From assembly GCF_026151205.1 (NCBI RefSeq), contig NC_087072.1:8863669-8927668 (forward strand): DNA of 64,000 nt, in the 5' to 3' direction. Below, piece after piece: positions 63,652 through 64,000 of this stretch. Numbering within the stretch: position 1 is the stretch's first letter; each line of letters begins with the position of its first letter. Below the pieces are notes generated by a model. That model was not told the origin of the DNA, did no database searches, and saw nothing but the letters and a program-made list of their open reading frames with translations. The stretch is from Bolinopsis microptera. Lineage: Eukaryota > Ctenophora > Tentaculata > Lobata > Bolinopsidae. A program made the position numbers and the translations under genes.

Positions 63652-64000
63652 AAGAGGACTGAAGATTCTTCACTTTAGTTACACTCTTACTACATCTAGC
63701 CTATAATATTTAGATTTTCATCATCATTACCCAAATGATTTTTATGTTGTATAATACATTGTAAAAGTAAAGTAAAGTAAAATTTATGACATCACATCAT
63801 CACATATGTCTACAAAATATCATCGCAATATGTGAACAAATATATAATAAATATTTCCCCACCAACATTAATTGTATCTACGAAACTTCCAAGAAAACAA
63901 TAATTTTTATGTAGCGCTCGATTTTCACGAGCGTGCTAAATCACTCTACAGTCGATCTTCGAGATTGTTTTAAAAGGGCCCCCGACAGTTGAAACCAACC
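63652..64000. other. Right-edge sequence, no gene seen
   Basis: AT-rich, with AGTAAAGTAAAGTAAA at about 63768. The last ~90 bp (GCGCTCGATTTTCACGAGCG onward) contain a short inverted repeat (GCTCGATTTTCACGAGC) and may begin another repeat. Confidence 0.45.

Overview
The window is AT-rich nuclear DNA from an invertebrate animal. Coding exons have GT-AG introns, many genes have clear metazoan orthologues (Ku80, BAP18, CFAP418, MFSD11, TRIM-NHL, class A GPCR), and the spaces between them are packed with retroelement and DNA-transposon debris. Tandem ShKT domains, a retroelement lineage that I associate with cnidarian genomes, and the general style suggest a cnidarian (perhaps a medusozoan). That placement is inference, not proof. 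No CRISPR array, rRNA or bacterial-style operon is visible.

Layout: 1-1605 is a 349-353 bp satellite. 1.8-2.1 kb holds two short TTAC...GTAA MITEs. 2.77-4.80 kb is a Gag/zinc-knuckle/aspartic-protease element with 125-bp terminal inverted repeats and no polymerase. 5.3-6.2 kb has two divergent tails of a retroelement (family A). 6.7-11.5 kb is a nine-exon TRIM-NHL gene with a dead mariner in intron 1. 11.8-15.5 kb is a tandem duplication of a C2H2 zinc-finger gene that carries IKTE (SUMO-consensus) repeats. 15.7-16.4 kb is a TIR element. 17.1-19.1 kb is a single-exon Ku80. 19.7-25.5 kb is a BAP18 gene whose large third intron contains a complete antisense CAP-domain gene and a second mariner. 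26.7-30.0 kb (minus) is an eight-exon GPCR. 33.5-34.4 kb is a 5'-truncated LINE. 34.8-35.3 kb (minus) is a single-exon CFAP418. 35.9-50.1 kb (minus) is a tandem array of three intact ten-exon MFSD11/UNC93-like transporters, with a fourth decayed copy at 53.2-53.6 kb. Two plus-strand genes for a galectin-like protein and a secreted ShKT-repeat protein lie between. 54.4-56.3 kb (minus) is a 12-finger C2H2 gene. 57.3-63.6 kb is a nested retroelement pile: family-A element with PHD finger, RT and zinc-finger/nuclease-like tail, interrupted by a tRNA-derived SINE and by a second LINE, next to a third RT fragment.

How the genes relate: there is no single pathway. Ku80 (end joining), BAP18 (chromatin reader complexes), the zinc-finger proteins and TRIM-NHL are nuclear or cytoplasmic regulators. 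The transporter array is the only co-functional cluster. I built exon models by hand from reading-frame continuity and GT-AG sites; for TRIM-NHL, GPCR, BAP18, CAP and the three transporters every junction keeps phase, which is strong internal support. First and last non-coding exons cannot be placed.
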